A DNA stretch of 64,000 nt from Kosakonia sp. SMBL-WEM22 (GCF_014490785.1 NZ_CP051488.1:2542001-2606000), one strand, 5' to 3'; shown: positions 1 through 8,815, counted from the first letter of the stretch. Made by a program: numbers and translations. The notes: generated by a model from the letters alone, not told the origin.

Positions 1-1198
1 CCACTGCGATGGCAATCTTTTGATGGTTCTCAGAGGAGTTGTAGAGCAGCGTCAGCTTCAGTGGTCGCTGCGGGCCGTAACCCGCCGCCTGCAGCAGGGT
101 TTTCGCCTGTGCGTTCAGCTCGGGCTGGCTCATCTGCTCAAACGGCGATGGCTTCGGCGTAAACCCGGCGGTGACATCCGGAGTAAAGCGCCACGCCGGT
201 TTCTCGCCGCTGCCCAACACCTTATCGGCAATTACCCGGCGATCGATGGTTAAGCTCAATGCCAGGCGCACGCGCGCATCTGCCGTCGGCCCCTTCTGGG
301 TATTAAAAGCGTAGTAATAGGTGCCCAACTGCGGCGGCGTATAGACCTGGCCTGGGATCTCTTTTTGCAGCTTCTGGTAGAGGTTTTTCGGGAAAGATTC
401 GGTGATATCCACACCATTCGCCAGATAGCGTTTGGTAGCCGCAGACTCCTGATTGATCGGCACAAAGGTCACGTTATTGATCACCGTTTTGCCATCGTCC
501 CAGTATTTTTTATTGCGCACCAGCTCCAGCTTTTCATTTACTACGCGGTTGGTCAGCACAAAAGCGCCGTTACCCACCAGATTGCCGGGACGCGTCCACT
601 CCGCGCCGCTCTCGACATTCTTTTGCTGCACCGGATAGAGCGCAAAACTGGCTGCGAGATTCGGGAACCACGGCAGCGGCTTATCAAGCTGTACGCGCAG
701 GGTTTTGGCATCCACCGCGCTGACGCCCAGTTTGTCGACCGCCATTTTGCCATCGGTAATGGCTTTCGCATTGCTGATGCCCGCTAAGGCAGCGAAGCCA
801 GCAAACGGGGACGTGGTTTGTGGGTTAACCAGCCGCTGCCAGCTATAGACGAAATCCTGCGCCGTGACCGGCGTGCCGTCAGACCAGCGGGCATCATCAC
901 GCAGCGTAAAGGTCCAAATGCGGTTATCACTGCTCTGCCAGCTTTGCGCCACACCGGGAATGATTTCACCCTTCTCGTTCTGATTGACCAGGCCTTCAAA
1001 CAGGTCGCGGATCACCTGAATCTCCGGCAGGCCCACCGCTTTTGCCGGATCGAGGGTTGCCGGCTCATCTTTGAGGTGGCGCACCACATCTTGTTTTTCC
1101 GCAAGCGGGGTTCCTGGCGGCACATCCGCTGCAAACACGCTGACAGATAAGCCGCACAGCGCCAGCGCGCAGCAGAGTTTTGAAAATTGGTATCTCAT
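1..1198 (-). CDS. mppA: Periplasmic murein tripeptide-binding protein MppA (3' end outside window)
   Basis: Substrate-binding protein of the peptide/nickel ABC class (SBP family 5). MppA binds the murein tripeptide L-Ala-gamma-D-Glu-mDap and delivers it to OppBCDF. About 399 codons are present and the reading frame leaves the window, so the C-terminal part is missing. The start ATG at 1198 follows an AAGGGG ribosome site and a signal peptide ending near VSVFAADVP. Family blocks seen are LDPAKAVGLPE, RDLFEGLV, WSDGTPVTAQDFVYSWQRL and GTYYYAFNTQKGP. It resembles the OppA encoded at 61270-62901. The neighbours mpaA and ycjG, which process murein peptides, favour MppA over a second OppA. Confidence 0.9.
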   Translation of the reverse strand, partial: MRYQFSKLCCALALCGLSVSVFAADVPPGTPLAEKQDVVRHLKDEPATLDPAKAVGLPEIQVIRDLFEGLVNQNEKGEIIPGVAQSWQSSDNRIWTFTLRDDARWSDGTPVTAQDFVYSWQRLVNPQTTSPFAGFAALAGISNAKAITDGKMAVDKLGVSAVDAKTLRVQLDKPLPWFPNLAASFALYPVQQKNVESGAEWTRPGNLVGNGAFVLTNRVVNEKLELVRNKKYWDDGKTVINNVTFVPINQESAATKRYLANGVDITESFPKNLYQKLQKEIPGQVYTPPQLGTYYYAFNTQKGPTADARVRLALSLTIDRRVIADKVLGSGEKPAWRFTPDVTAGFTPKPSPFEQMSQPELNAQAKTLLQAAGYGPQRPLKLTLLYNSSENHQKIAIAV

Positions 1199-1354
1199 GA
1201 AAGCCCCTTGTGATGTGCCACATCCCGCAAAAAAGATGCGGTAATTATTTGTTTTAGCTCTAAGGAATGCAAACTCATACATCAGGAAAATGATTTGCGT
1301 CGCACCGCTTTATATCCAACACTTGATTGATGAAACGCAAAAACAGGTAACTCT

Positions 1355-2068
1355 ATGCCAGCGACACGCCCGCGCTCTCTGCGAGGAAACTTTGCCAACA
1401 GTCGTCAGCAGTATGGCGAGTCACTGCTCGGCGCCCCGCTTCTCTGGTTTCCAGCCCCTCTGGCGACGGGCGAAAGTGGGCTAATTATTGCCGGGACGCA
1501 CGGCGACGAAAATGCCGCGATGGTCGCCCTCTCCTGCGCCATGCGCGCGCTCAGGAGCGATCTACGCCATCATCATGTCGTCTTGGCAGTAAACCCGGAT
1601 GGCTGTCAGCTCGGTTTACGCGCCAATGCTAACGGTGTCGATCTCAACCGTAATTTCCCGGCAGCGAACTGGAAGGCTGGCGACACCGTTTATCGCTGGA
1701 ACAGCGCCGCGCCCGAGCGGGATGTGGTGCTGAACACGGGAGCCACACCGGGTTCCGAGCCGGAAACCCGCGCGCTCTGTCAGTTAATTCATCGCCTGCA
1801 TCCGGCATGGGTGGTTACTTTTCACGATCCGCTAGCCTGCGTAGAAGATGCGCGCGAAAGCGCGCTTGGCGAGTGGCTGGCGCAGGCGTTTTCGCTACCG
1901 TTAGTCAAAAGCGTCGGGTATGAGACGCCCGGATCTTTCGGCAGCTGGTGTGCGGAGATCAACCTGCCCTGTATCACCATGGAACTCCCGCCGGTCTCTG
2001 CCGACGCCGCCAGTGAAGATTATCTGGCAGCAATGATGTCGCTGCTGTGCTGGGATGCCGGAAGGTGA
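1355..2068 (+). CDS. mpaA: Murein peptide amidase A
   Basis: Cytoplasmic M14-type zinc carboxypeptidase that cleaves the gamma-D-Glu-mDap bond of recycled murein tripeptide. The 237 residues show the HxxE zinc motif (H49, E52), DLNRNFP at 96-102, the third ligand H157 (TFHDP) and the likely catalytic E210 (ITMELPP). Start 1355 gives MPATRPRSLRG, which aligns with the E. coli start; an overlapping ORF from 1290 is out of frame. It is divergent from mppA, and its 3' end overlaps the 3' end of ycjG by 49 bp. Confidence 0.93.
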   Translation: MPATRPRSLRGNFANSRQQYGESLLGAPLLWFPAPLATGESGLIIAGTHGDENAAMVALSCAMRALRSDLRHHHVVLAVNPDGCQLGLRANANGVDLNRNFPAANWKAGDTVYRWNSAAPERDVVLNTGATPGSEPETRALCQLIHRLHPAWVVTFHDPLACVEDARESALGEWLAQAFSLPLVKSVGYETPGSFGSWCAEINLPCITMELPPVSADAASEDYLAAMMSLLCWDAGR

Positions 2069-3024
2069 AGCTCGCCGGTAGAGAAGCGCAGCGACGGCTC
2101 GACATCTACTGCCAGCCAGGTAGGGCCATCAAGATCGGCGAAGCGCACAACGTTGACCAGCGGCAGCGCCGCCGCAATGGCGCGTGAGGTGCAGATCATG
2201 CAGCCCAGCATCAATCCGAAGCCGCGCCCGGCAGCTTCATGGGCCAGCGCCAGCGCTTCGGTCAGGCCTCCTGTTTTATCCAGCTTGATGTTGACCATCT
2301 CATAACGTCCCTGCAGTGCATCGAGGCTTTCACGCGTATGGCAACTTTCGTCGGCGCAGATCGGTAACGGGTGGATAAAGTTAATTAGCGCCGCATCTTC
2401 GCCAGCGGGCAGTGGCTGTTCGAGCATCGCCACGCCTAAATCGGCCAGCAGTTGGCATCGCGCGGCGAGGCCTTCGCTGTGCCACGATTCGTTAGCATCG
2501 ACAATCAGCGTTGCCTCTGGCGCGGCGGCGCGGATCGCAACGAGACGCTCGCTAATGAGATGATCATCCAGTTTAATCTTCAGCAGCCGGGCACCGGTTT
2601 CGCTCAGGGCCGCCGCGCTGGCCGCCATCTGTTCTGGTGTGCCAATCACCACCGTTTGCGCGGTGATAACACTTTCCGGCAGGGTGACACCCGTGTAGTG
2701 CGCCAGCGAACGCCCCGCTTTGCGCGCCGCCAAATCCCACAGGGCACAATCGACGGCATTGCGTGCAGCTCCGGGCGGCAACAGGGTTTGCAATGCTTCG
2801 CGGCTGAGGCGGTTTTGCAGCTGCGGCACAATGGTCATAATCTGCGCCATCACCGACGCCTCGCTCTCGCCATAGCGCGCGTAGGGGGTACATTCGCCAA
2901 CCGCTTTGATCCCGTCCTCTTCCACTTCAACCACCACAACTTTCGCTTCGCTGCGCGCGCCGCGCGAAATGACAAACGGCGAATGCAGCGGCCAGGTTTC
3001 CTCATAAACGTTCACATTTCTCAT
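2020..3024 (-). CDS. ycjG: L-Ala-D/L-Glu epimerase (enolase superfamily)
   Basis: Muconate-lactonizing subgroup of the enolase superfamily; interconverts L-Ala-D-Glu and L-Ala-L-Glu so that murein dipeptides can be degraded. Visible family blocks are LLKIKLD (a KxK-type catalytic lysine), LIVDANESW, EQPLP, ICADES (metal ligands) and the second lysine in NIKLDKTGG. It has 334 residues; the E. coli protein as I recall it ends at TGELHL (321). The 13 extra residues PASQHSSDIIAAR come from a shifted stop and run into the convergent mpaA gene. It is divergent from tpx. Confidence 0.92.
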   Translation of the reverse strand: MRNVNVYEETWPLHSPFVISRGARSEAKVVVVEVEEDGIKAVGECTPYARYGESEASVMAQIMTIVPQLQNRLSREALQTLLPPGAARNAVDCALWDLAARKAGRSLAHYTGVTLPESVITAQTVVIGTPEQMAASAAALSETGARLLKIKLDDHLISERLVAIRAAAPEATLIVDANESWHSEGLAARCQLLADLGVAMLEQPLPAGEDAALINFIHPLPICADESCHTRESLDALQGRYEMVNIKLDKTGGLTEALALAHEAAGRGFGLMLGCMICTSRAIAAALPLVNVVRFADLDGPTWLAVDVEPSLRFSTGELHLPASQHSSDIIAAR

Positions 3025-3071
3025 ACATGCTCCTTTGACGGAATGTAAACCAGTATAGATACGAAAATTGG

Positions 3072-3100
3072 TTTGCCGTGGTCTCAGCCGATGGCATAAA
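3072..3100 (+). promoter_or_regulatory. Candidate sigma70 promoter of tpx
   Basis: TTTGCC (3072-3077), a 17-bp spacer and CATAAA (3095-3100) lie about 40 bp upstream of the tpx start in the ycjG/tpx divergent gap. Weak consensus match; position and spacing are the support. Confidence 0.4.
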
Positions 3101-3139
3101 CTAGCGCCGACGTTAACTATATGTAAACAGGAAGCTATT

Positions 3140-3646
3140 ATGTCGCAACTCGTTCATTTTCAGGGCAACCCGGTTCCCGTTGCTGGCGCTATTCCGCAGG
3201 TCGGCGCAAAAGCGCAGCCGTTCACGCTCGTCGCTAAAGATCTCTCCGATGTTGCGCTGAGCCAGTTCGCCGGTAAGCGCAAAGTGCTGAACATTTTCCC
3301 GAGCATCGACACCGGTGTCTGCGCCGCTTCCGTGCGCAAATTCAATCAGCTGGCAACAGAGATGAACAACACTGTTGTGCTGTGCATCTCTGCTGACCTG
3401 CCGTTTGCCCAGTCCCGCTTCTGCGGCGCGGAAGGCCTGAGCAACGTTATCACCCTCTCCACCCTACGCGGTGCAGATTTCCTGGATAACTATGGCGTTG
3501 GTATCTCCGATGGCGCGCTGAAAGGCCTGGCTGCACGTGCGGTTGTGGTGCTTGATGAGAACGATACGGTTATTTTCAGCGAGCTGGTGAATGAGATCAC
3601 CAACGAGCCGGATTACACCGCCGCACTGGACGTGCTGAAAGACTAA
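3140..3646 (+). CDS. tpx: Thiol peroxidase (atypical 2-Cys peroxiredoxin)
   Basis: Reduces H2O2 and organic peroxides using thioredoxin. The 168 residues contain the peroxidatic cysteine C61 in PSIDTGVCAAS and the resolving cysteine C95 in SRFCGAEG, the usual Tpx spacing. The longer frame from 3068 is rejected: MSQLVHFQG at 3140 follows an AGGAAG ribosome site and gives the family length. It stands alone, divergent from ycjG, and is closed by a strong terminator. Confidence 0.97.
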   Translation: MSQLVHFQGNPVPVAGAIPQVGAKAQPFTLVAKDLSDVALSQFAGKRKVLNIFPSIDTGVCAASVRKFNQLATEMNNTVVLCISADLPFAQSRFCGAEGLSNVITLSTLRGADFLDNYGVGISDGALKGLAARAVVVLDENDTVIFSELVNEITNEPDYTAALDVLKD

Positions 3647-3664
3647 TAGAGTCTGTAATGAGAG

Positions 3665-3703
3665 AGGCCGGATAAGCATTTGTCGCTATCCGGCCTTTTT
3701 TTA
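3665..3703 (+). terminator. Rho-independent terminator of tpx
   Basis: A perfect 10-bp stem AGGCCGGATA/TATCCGGCCT (3665-3674 with 3687-3696) has a 12-nt loop and is followed by seven T. The GCCGGATA...TATCCGGC core also looks like an enterobacterial REP unit. It lies between the convergent tpx and tyrR genes. Confidence 0.88.
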
Positions 3704-3714
3704 TCGCTACGATG

Positions 3715-5256
3715 TTACTCGTCGCTCTTCTTCTGGCTCAAACCATACTCACGCAGCTTGTTAGCAATCGCCGTATGCGAAACGCCAAGCCGCTTCGCCA
3801 GCTTGCGTGTGCTTGGGTAATTTCTATAGAGCTGGGTTAACACCGAGCGCTCAAAGCGGCTGGTGATATCATCCAGCGATCCCTCCATCGCATCATCCCC
3901 GACCGGCACGGTGGCCGCATCGTAATCCGGCAGCTGAATATCCTGCGCGCGCAGTTCATACCCTTCGAGCTGGGTTAAGGCGCGATAGATGGCGTTTTTC
4001 AACTGGCGCACGTTCCCCGGCCAGTTATAGCGGCTAAGCAGCTGTGTCAGATCGTGGGCGAGTTTCGGGCGCGGTACGCCCTGTTCATCGGCAAAGCGCG
4101 CCGCAAACAATTCGGTGAGCGGCACGATATCCTGCGGGCGATCGCGCAGCGGCGGCAGATTGAGAGTCAGCACGTTCAGGCGGTAGTAGAGATCTTCACG
4201 GAACAGCCCCTTCTGCACCAGCTCCACCAGGTTACGCTGTGTGGCACAGATGACCCGCACATCCACATGGACTTCGTGATCTTCGCCGACGCGGCGGAAA
4301 GTACCATCATTGAGGAAACGCAGCAGCTTCACCTGCATACGCGGCGACATCTCGCCAATCTCATCCAGTAGCACCGAACCGCCGTTCGCCTGCTCGAAAA
4401 AGCCCTTTTTGCCTTCCGGCGCATGACCAAACAGCTCGCTCTCGACAGACTCTTCAGGAATCGAGGCGCAGTTCAGCGCGAGGTAGGGTTTTGCAGCGCG
4501 CGGGCTGGAGAGATGGCAGGCGTGCGCCAGCAAATCTTTCCCGGTGCCGGTATCGCCGGTAATCAGCAGCGGCGCGCTGAGAGTTGCCAGTTTGCGCGCC
4601 TGCTCTACAACCTGGCGCATTTTCGGGCTGACGGCGACAATCTGGCTAAAAGCGCTGACATCCTGCTGGGTAATATTTTGCAGCTGACGGCCCATCCGCG
4701 CCGTCGAGCGCAGCATCACCACCGCGCCGGTCAGCACCGCCTCGCCGGTCTCCCCTTCCAGATGCACCGGGGTGATCTCCATCAGGAAGTTTTGCCCGCC
4801 GATCACCACATGTTCGTTGTGCGAATGCTGGGGATTGCCCTCAAGCCAGCGCTGGAAGTTGAAACCGGTGATTAATTGCGCCGCGTTATGGTTGAGAAGC
4901 TTATCCGGCTGTTGCCCAAAGAGCTGCGCGCTGGCGGCGTTTGCCAGTTCGATTTTGCACTTCATATCGAGGGACAGCACCGGTTCCGGCAGCGCTTCGA
5001 GCAGCGCGCTCATCGCGCGATGTTCACGCTCGGAGGGCATCCACAGCACGGTGCGGACATCGGTGACGCCCTGAATACGGCGGATCTCCGCCATCAGGCT
5101 GCTGAAGCTGGTAAAGTCGAGCGCGGCGAAATTGAGGTAGATACGCCCAATGGGATCGATCTCAATGCCGCGCAAATCAATACCGCGCAGCACCAGTAGA
5201 TCAAGTAATTCGCGTGTCAGACCAAGACGGTCTTCACAAAAAACTTCAAGACGCAT
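3715..5256 (-). CDS. tyrR: Transcriptional regulator of aromatic amino-acid genes TyrR
   Basis: Represses or activates aromatic amino-acid biosynthesis and transport genes with Tyr, Phe or Trp as cofactors. Domain order in 513 residues: ACT domain (MRLEVFCEDRLGL, 1-75), PAS domain (about 80-190), AAA+ domain with Walker A GDTGTGKD and Walker B SVLLDEIGEM, and a C-terminal helix-turn-helix (TRKLAKRLGVSHTAIANKL). The GAFTGA sigma54 loop is replaced by HAPEGKKG, as known for TyrR, which works with sigma70. ATG 5256 is chosen over an upstream GTG at 5268 because AAGG lies 5 nt before it and it gives the E. coli length. Confidence 0.96.
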   Translation of the reverse strand: MRLEVFCEDRLGLTRELLDLLVLRGIDLRGIEIDPIGRIYLNFAALDFTSFSSLMAEIRRIQGVTDVRTVLWMPSEREHRAMSALLEALPEPVLSLDMKCKIELANAASAQLFGQQPDKLLNHNAAQLITGFNFQRWLEGNPQHSHNEHVVIGGQNFLMEITPVHLEGETGEAVLTGAVVMLRSTARMGRQLQNITQQDVSAFSQIVAVSPKMRQVVEQARKLATLSAPLLITGDTGTGKDLLAHACHLSSPRAAKPYLALNCASIPEESVESELFGHAPEGKKGFFEQANGGSVLLDEIGEMSPRMQVKLLRFLNDGTFRRVGEDHEVHVDVRVICATQRNLVELVQKGLFREDLYYRLNVLTLNLPPLRDRPQDIVPLTELFAARFADEQGVPRPKLAHDLTQLLSRYNWPGNVRQLKNAIYRALTQLEGYELRAQDIQLPDYDAATVPVGDDAMEGSLDDITSRFERSVLTQLYRNYPSTRKLAKRLGVSHTAIANKLREYGLSQKKSDE

Positions 5257-5328
5257 GGGAACCTTCACCCTTATTCATTCACGTAATGAAAGGATGATAT
5301 GCCACTTAACGGTCGGCAGGAAGATGTC

Positions 5329-5346
5329 TGTCAACAAATATTGACA
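5329..5346 (-). promoter_or_regulatory. TyrR box upstream of tyrR (autoregulation)
   Basis: A perfect dyad TGTCAA-N6-TTGACA lies 73 bp upstream of the tyrR ATG. It matches the TyrR box form TGTAAA-N6-TTTACA with one symmetric change in each arm. E. coli tyrR is autorepressed through one box at its promoter. Confidence 0.8.
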
Positions 5347-5401
5347 GCCAGCGGAAAAAAGCGGCGCAGCGGCGTAAAGATAAGCGCGCAGCGCCTGCTT
5401 T

Positions 5402-6463
5402 TTAACCCGCGGTGCCGGAGGTTTTGCCTTTCTGTAGCGTCTCTTTGACCTGAGTAATCAGCTGGCGGCGGAAATCGCCAAGCCGGGGTTTATCGCCCTC
5501 GATCCACGGCAGCGGACGGCACAACTCCATCGCTTTAATACCGAGGCGGGCGGTAAGCAGCCCGGCACCGATCCCCTGCGCCGCGCGGGCAGAAAGACGC
5601 GCAGCCAGATCCTGCGACATCCAGTCCATCCCCACTTCGCGCACCAGTTCACTGGCTCCGGCAAAGGCCATATTCAGCAGCACCAGGCGAAAAAGACGCA
5701 GGCGGCTGTAATAACCCAGCTCAATACCGTTGAGCGCGGCAATGCGGTTAATTAAGCGCAGATTACGCCAGGCGATAAAGGCCATATCGACCATCGCCAG
5801 CGGGCTGACGGCGATCATCAGCGTCGATTCTGCCGCCGAGCGGCTGATTTCACGCCGTGCCTGCGCATCGAGCACCGGCTGCACCAGATGGGCGTAGAGC
5901 GTCACGATTTCGCGGTCGCTCTGGGTTTCATGGATTGCCGCGTACCAGCGTTGCAGGGCGGGATGCGATTTATCCAGCCCTGCCTGCTGCGCCAGTTTTT
6001 CGCAAAAGGCGCGCCCTTTGCCGGTGCCGTGGCTCTGCAACAGTTCGCGCGCTTCATCGCGCTCGTGCGCCCGCTGACGTAAACGCCATAGCCGCCGCCA
6101 CTCGCTGGCAATGGATCCGATGCCTGCGCCGACGATCAGCGTGCCTGCCGCGCAGCCGCCAAGCGCCACCCAGTCCTGGGTCTGCCAGGCATGCATCGCC
6201 CACTGCACACCCTGACCTATCACGGTGACGCCTGCCAGCGCCAGCCCGGCGGTGACCATTTTGCGCCATAATGTGCGCTTCGGGCGCAGCGCGGCTTCAA
6301 CCACCGCTTCCGCCTGGCCCTCTTCGGGCAGTTCCTCAACGGCGACCGGGGCAAATTTCTCAGCGGCCAGCGCGTCAAAGCGCTGCGCCTGTTTAAACTG
6401 CTCCTGCGCTGGCGTCTCCAGCGGTCCGGAAAAATCGATACGCGGTTTTAGCGGCTCGGTCAT
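5402..6463 (-). CDS. ycjF: UPF0283 inner-membrane protein YcjF
   Basis: Membrane protein of unknown biochemical role whose gene accompanies ycjX. It has 353 residues, the E. coli length. A cytoplasmic N-terminus (MTEPLKPRIDFSGPLE) is followed by two hydrophobic segments around 70-115 (TAGLALAGVTVIGQGVQWAM; ALGGCAAGTLIVGAGIGSIA) and a third hydrophobic stretch near LFRLVLLNMAFAGASELV. The start overlaps the ycjX stop by 4 bp, so the two are translationally coupled. It lies downstream of the psp genes on the same strand. Confidence 0.93.
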   Translation of the reverse strand: MTEPLKPRIDFSGPLETPAQEQFKQAQRFDALAAEKFAPVAVEELPEEGQAEAVVEAALRPKRTLWRKMVTAGLALAGVTVIGQGVQWAMHAWQTQDWVALGGCAAGTLIVGAGIGSIASEWRRLWRLRQRAHERDEARELLQSHGTGKGRAFCEKLAQQAGLDKSHPALQRWYAAIHETQSDREIVTLYAHLVQPVLDAQARREISRSAAESTLMIAVSPLAMVDMAFIAWRNLRLINRIAALNGIELGYYSRLRLFRLVLLNMAFAGASELVREVGMDWMSQDLAARLSARAAQGIGAGLLTARLGIKAMELCRPLPWIEGDKPRLGDFRRQLITQVKETLQKGKTSGTAG

Positions 6464-7863
6464 CGCAATTTATCTCCCAGTAAAAACTCCAGGGCGGCAT
6501 CCAACCGGATGTGCGGCAGCGGCGAGTCGACATCCATCACCTGCGGACGAAACGCCTCGAAATTAAAGCCCTGCTTCTCCCAGAATGCCTGCCCCGGCAA
6601 GCGCGCCGGCACTTCGCCGGGATAGAAGGTGAGCGGTGAACCATCGCTTAATCGGTGACCGCGTAACGCCGGAATCGTCTCGCCGTTAACCTCAATCAGG
6701 CCACTCTGCGTCGCCTGAATCGAGGCCAGCCCCATGCAATCCATGCTGATGCCTTCAAAGGCGGCATTTTGCCACGCGTCCTGAATCAGCTGTTGCAGAA
6801 GCGACACCATATTGGCGTGTTGATCAACGGTGATGTGATCCGCCTTGGTGGCGGCAAAGAGTAGCTTATCGATCACCGGCGAAAAGAGGCGGCGAAACAG
6901 CGTCCGCTGGCCGTAGTGGAAACTCTGCATCAGCTGAGTTAGCGCGAGGCGCATATCGTTAAAGGCCTGCGGGCCATTATTGAGCGGTTGAAGGCAGTCA
7001 ACCAGCACGATCTGGCGATCGAATTTGAGAAAGTGGTTTTTATAAAAGCCCTTTACCACGTTGTCGCAGTAGTACTGATAGCGTTCGCGCAGCATCCCGG
7101 CGTTGGTATGCCTGCCGGCCTGCGCCAGCTTCGCCTCGCCGGTGCCGTCGACATCCGGCCACGGGAAAAATTGCAATGCCGGTGCGCCCGCCATATCGCC
7201 CGGCAGCACGAAGCGCCCCGGCTGGATAAAGTGCAGCCCTTCGCGCTTGCACTGGTGCAGATACTCAGTCCAGGCGGCGGCGATCTCCGCCAGCCGGTTC
7301 TCATCGGCGGGCGCGAGCGGATCGAGCCCGGCACAAAGCGCGCGCCACTTCTCAGACCACACCTGACGCTGCCCGCTGAGCAGGCCGGTCATCTGCCGCG
7401 ACCAGTTCAGGTAATCCTGCGCCAGCATCGGCAGATCGAGCAGCCATTCGCCGGGGTAGTCGACAATTTCCAGATAGAGCGTGGAGGTCTCTTTAAAGTG
7501 ACGTAACAGCGAATCGCGGGAGCGAAAGCGCAGCGCAAGGCGGATCTCACTCACGCCGCGCGTCGGAGTTGGCCACACCGGCGGCGAGCCGTAAAGCTGT
7601 GCCAGCCCTTCATCATAGGTAAAACGGGGAATGCCGAAATCACGCTGGGGAACGCGTTTAACGCCGAGCAAGCGCTCTTCGCGCACCGCGCTGAACAGCG
7701 GCAGGCGCGCGCCGGTGTGAATTGAGAGAAGTTGGTTAACCAGCGCAGTGATAAATGCCGTTTTACCGCTGCGGCTGAGGCCGGTCACCGCGAGACGTAA
7801 ATGTCTGTCCATGCCGCGGTTGACCAGCGAGTTGAGTTCGTTTCGTAATCGTTCCATCGCCAT
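6460..7863 (-). CDS. ycjX: DUF463 P-loop nucleotide-binding protein YcjX
   Basis: Predicted GTPase-like protein; E. coli ycjXF is linked to the phage-shock response. It has 467 residues with Walker A GLSRSGKT near residue 30, a conserved EIVDYPGEWLLDLPML block and AATKADH resembling an NKxD-type base motif. ATG 7863 has AAGGG 9 nt upstream; an in-frame ATG two codons later is possible. Only 64 bp without a visible terminator separate it from pspD. Confidence 0.93.
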   Translation of the reverse strand: MAMERLRNELNSLVNRGMDRHLRLAVTGLSRSGKTAFITALVNQLLSIHTGARLPLFSAVREERLLGVKRVPQRDFGIPRFTYDEGLAQLYGSPPVWPTPTRGVSEIRLALRFRSRDSLLRHFKETSTLYLEIVDYPGEWLLDLPMLAQDYLNWSRQMTGLLSGQRQVWSEKWRALCAGLDPLAPADENRLAEIAAAWTEYLHQCKREGLHFIQPGRFVLPGDMAGAPALQFFPWPDVDGTGEAKLAQAGRHTNAGMLRERYQYYCDNVVKGFYKNHFLKFDRQIVLVDCLQPLNNGPQAFNDMRLALTQLMQSFHYGQRTLFRRLFSPVIDKLLFAATKADHITVDQHANMVSLLQQLIQDAWQNAAFEGISMDCMGLASIQATQSGLIEVNGETIPALRGHRLSDGSPLTFYPGEVPARLPGQAFWEKQGFNFEAFRPQVMDVDSPLPHIRLDAALEFLLGDKLR

Positions 7864-7927
7864 GCGTATGCGCCCTTAGATCCAGAAGAGTCCTGCTCAC
7901 TATGAGATATGGGCGGCGACGCAGTTG

Positions 7928-8176
7928 TCAACGCTTGCGCGTAACAGGCTTGTTATCAAAGCGGCGGGAGAGCTTGTCCGCCGCGCGCTTGAGAAGCGGC
8001 TCCAGTGCGAAGGCCAGCACCATTTTCAGTGGTCGACGGGCAACGGATTTTACCGCCCAGCCCGCCACGCCCGCAGGTCCAACGCGCAGTGCGGTCAGCA
8101 ACACCAGTTTGCCGACCAGCTTCAGGCCGGGTTTAACATTGCGGTTTACCTGTTGCCAGTGTCGATTCATATTCAC
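7928..8176 (-). CDS. pspD: Phage shock protein D
   Basis: Small peripheral inner-membrane Psp protein. It has 82 residues; the core KPGLKLVGKLVLLTALRVG, PAGVAGWA and KSVARRPLKM matches E. coli PspD (73 aa as I recall). An in-frame ATG at residue 3 is an alternative start. Three bp separate it from pspC. The C-terminus is extended (RRFDNKPVTRKR). No pspE follows; the next gene is ycjX. Confidence 0.9.
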   Translation of the reverse strand: MNMNRHWQQVNRNVKPGLKLVGKLVLLTALRVGPAGVAGWAVKSVARRPLKMVLAFALEPLLKRAADKLSRRFDNKPVTRKR

Positions 8177-8179
8177 CTC

Positions 8180-8539
8180 TTAAAGCTGACGAAAACGGCT
8201 ACGCAGCGAGAATGTATCGGATGTGACGTAGCGCTCCATCTGGCGCAAACGGCTCTCGCCGGCGGCCAGCTGCGCATCTACCGCATCCAGCAACTCGCTG
8301 TTGCTGGCCGGAACTTCACCTTCAGTGTAGTTATCCGGCAGCGGGTCGAGCGCAAAATAGAGCGCGATATAGGCGACGACGACAAAGAAAAAGAGGCCAA
8401 ACAGCATCGCCAGCACGGTGATGATACGCACCAGTCTGACCTGGATATCGAGATATTCCGCAATACCGGCGCAGACGCCGCCGAGCTTGCCGCGCTGCGG
8501 AATACGCCATAATTTTTTATTCAGATTGAGGGTAGCCAT
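8180..8539 (-). CDS. pspC: Phage shock protein C
   Basis: Inner-membrane sensor and effector of the Psp response; with PspB it relieves PspA inhibition of PspF. In 119 residues it has the PspC domain (LWRIPQRGKLGGVCAGIAEYLDI), one membrane segment (IITVLAMLFGLFFFVVVAYIAL) and a C-terminal leucine-rich coiled coil ending TSDTFSLRSRFRQL. Its ATG overlaps the pspB stop by one base (TGATG), so the two are translationally coupled. Confidence 0.96.
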   Translation of the reverse strand: MATLNLNKKLWRIPQRGKLGGVCAGIAEYLDIQVRLVRIITVLAMLFGLFFFVVVAYIALYFALDPLPDNYTEGEVPASNSELLDAVDAQLAAGESRLRQMERYVTSDTFSLRSRFRQL

Positions 8540-8763
8540 CAGCGATCTCTCCAGTTTGGATGTTCTGCATCCAGAATATCTTCCAGCGCCTGGATGCGTT
8601 CACGCATCCGCGTTGCTTCATCCGTTAGTTGCAGCAAACGTTGCTGCTCATTCTGGTTAAGGGCGCCGCGTGAAGCGCGGTTGTTGTAGTGCAGCCATAA
8701 CCAGACCGGTAAAACAAACAGAATGAATAACGTCAGGGGTATAGCCAGAAAAAGCGTGCTCAT
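8539..8763 (-). CDS. pspB: Phage shock protein B
   Basis: Inner-membrane partner of PspC. It has 74 residues: an N-terminal membrane helix (FLAIPLTLFILFVLPVWLWLHY), then a charged coiled coil (NQNEQQRLLQLTDEATRMRER). It lies between pspA and pspC in the sigma54-dependent psp operon. Confidence 0.95.
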   Translation of the reverse strand: MSTLFLAIPLTLFILFVLPVWLWLHYNNRASRGALNQNEQQRLLQLTDEATRMRERIQALEDILDAEHPNWRDR

Positions 8764-8786
8764 GTGTACTCCTTACAGGGATGCCA

Positions 8787-8806
8787 GCGGCATCTTCTGA
8801 TGCCGC
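8787..8806 (-). other. pspA-pspB intergenic hairpin
   Basis: A perfect 8-bp stem (GCGGCATC/GATGCCGC) with a 4-nt loop follows the pspA stop and lacks a U-tract. It could stabilise pspA mRNA or cause partial termination, giving more PspA than PspB/C (inference). Confidence 0.55.
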
Positions 8807-8815
8807 CGCTCGTTA

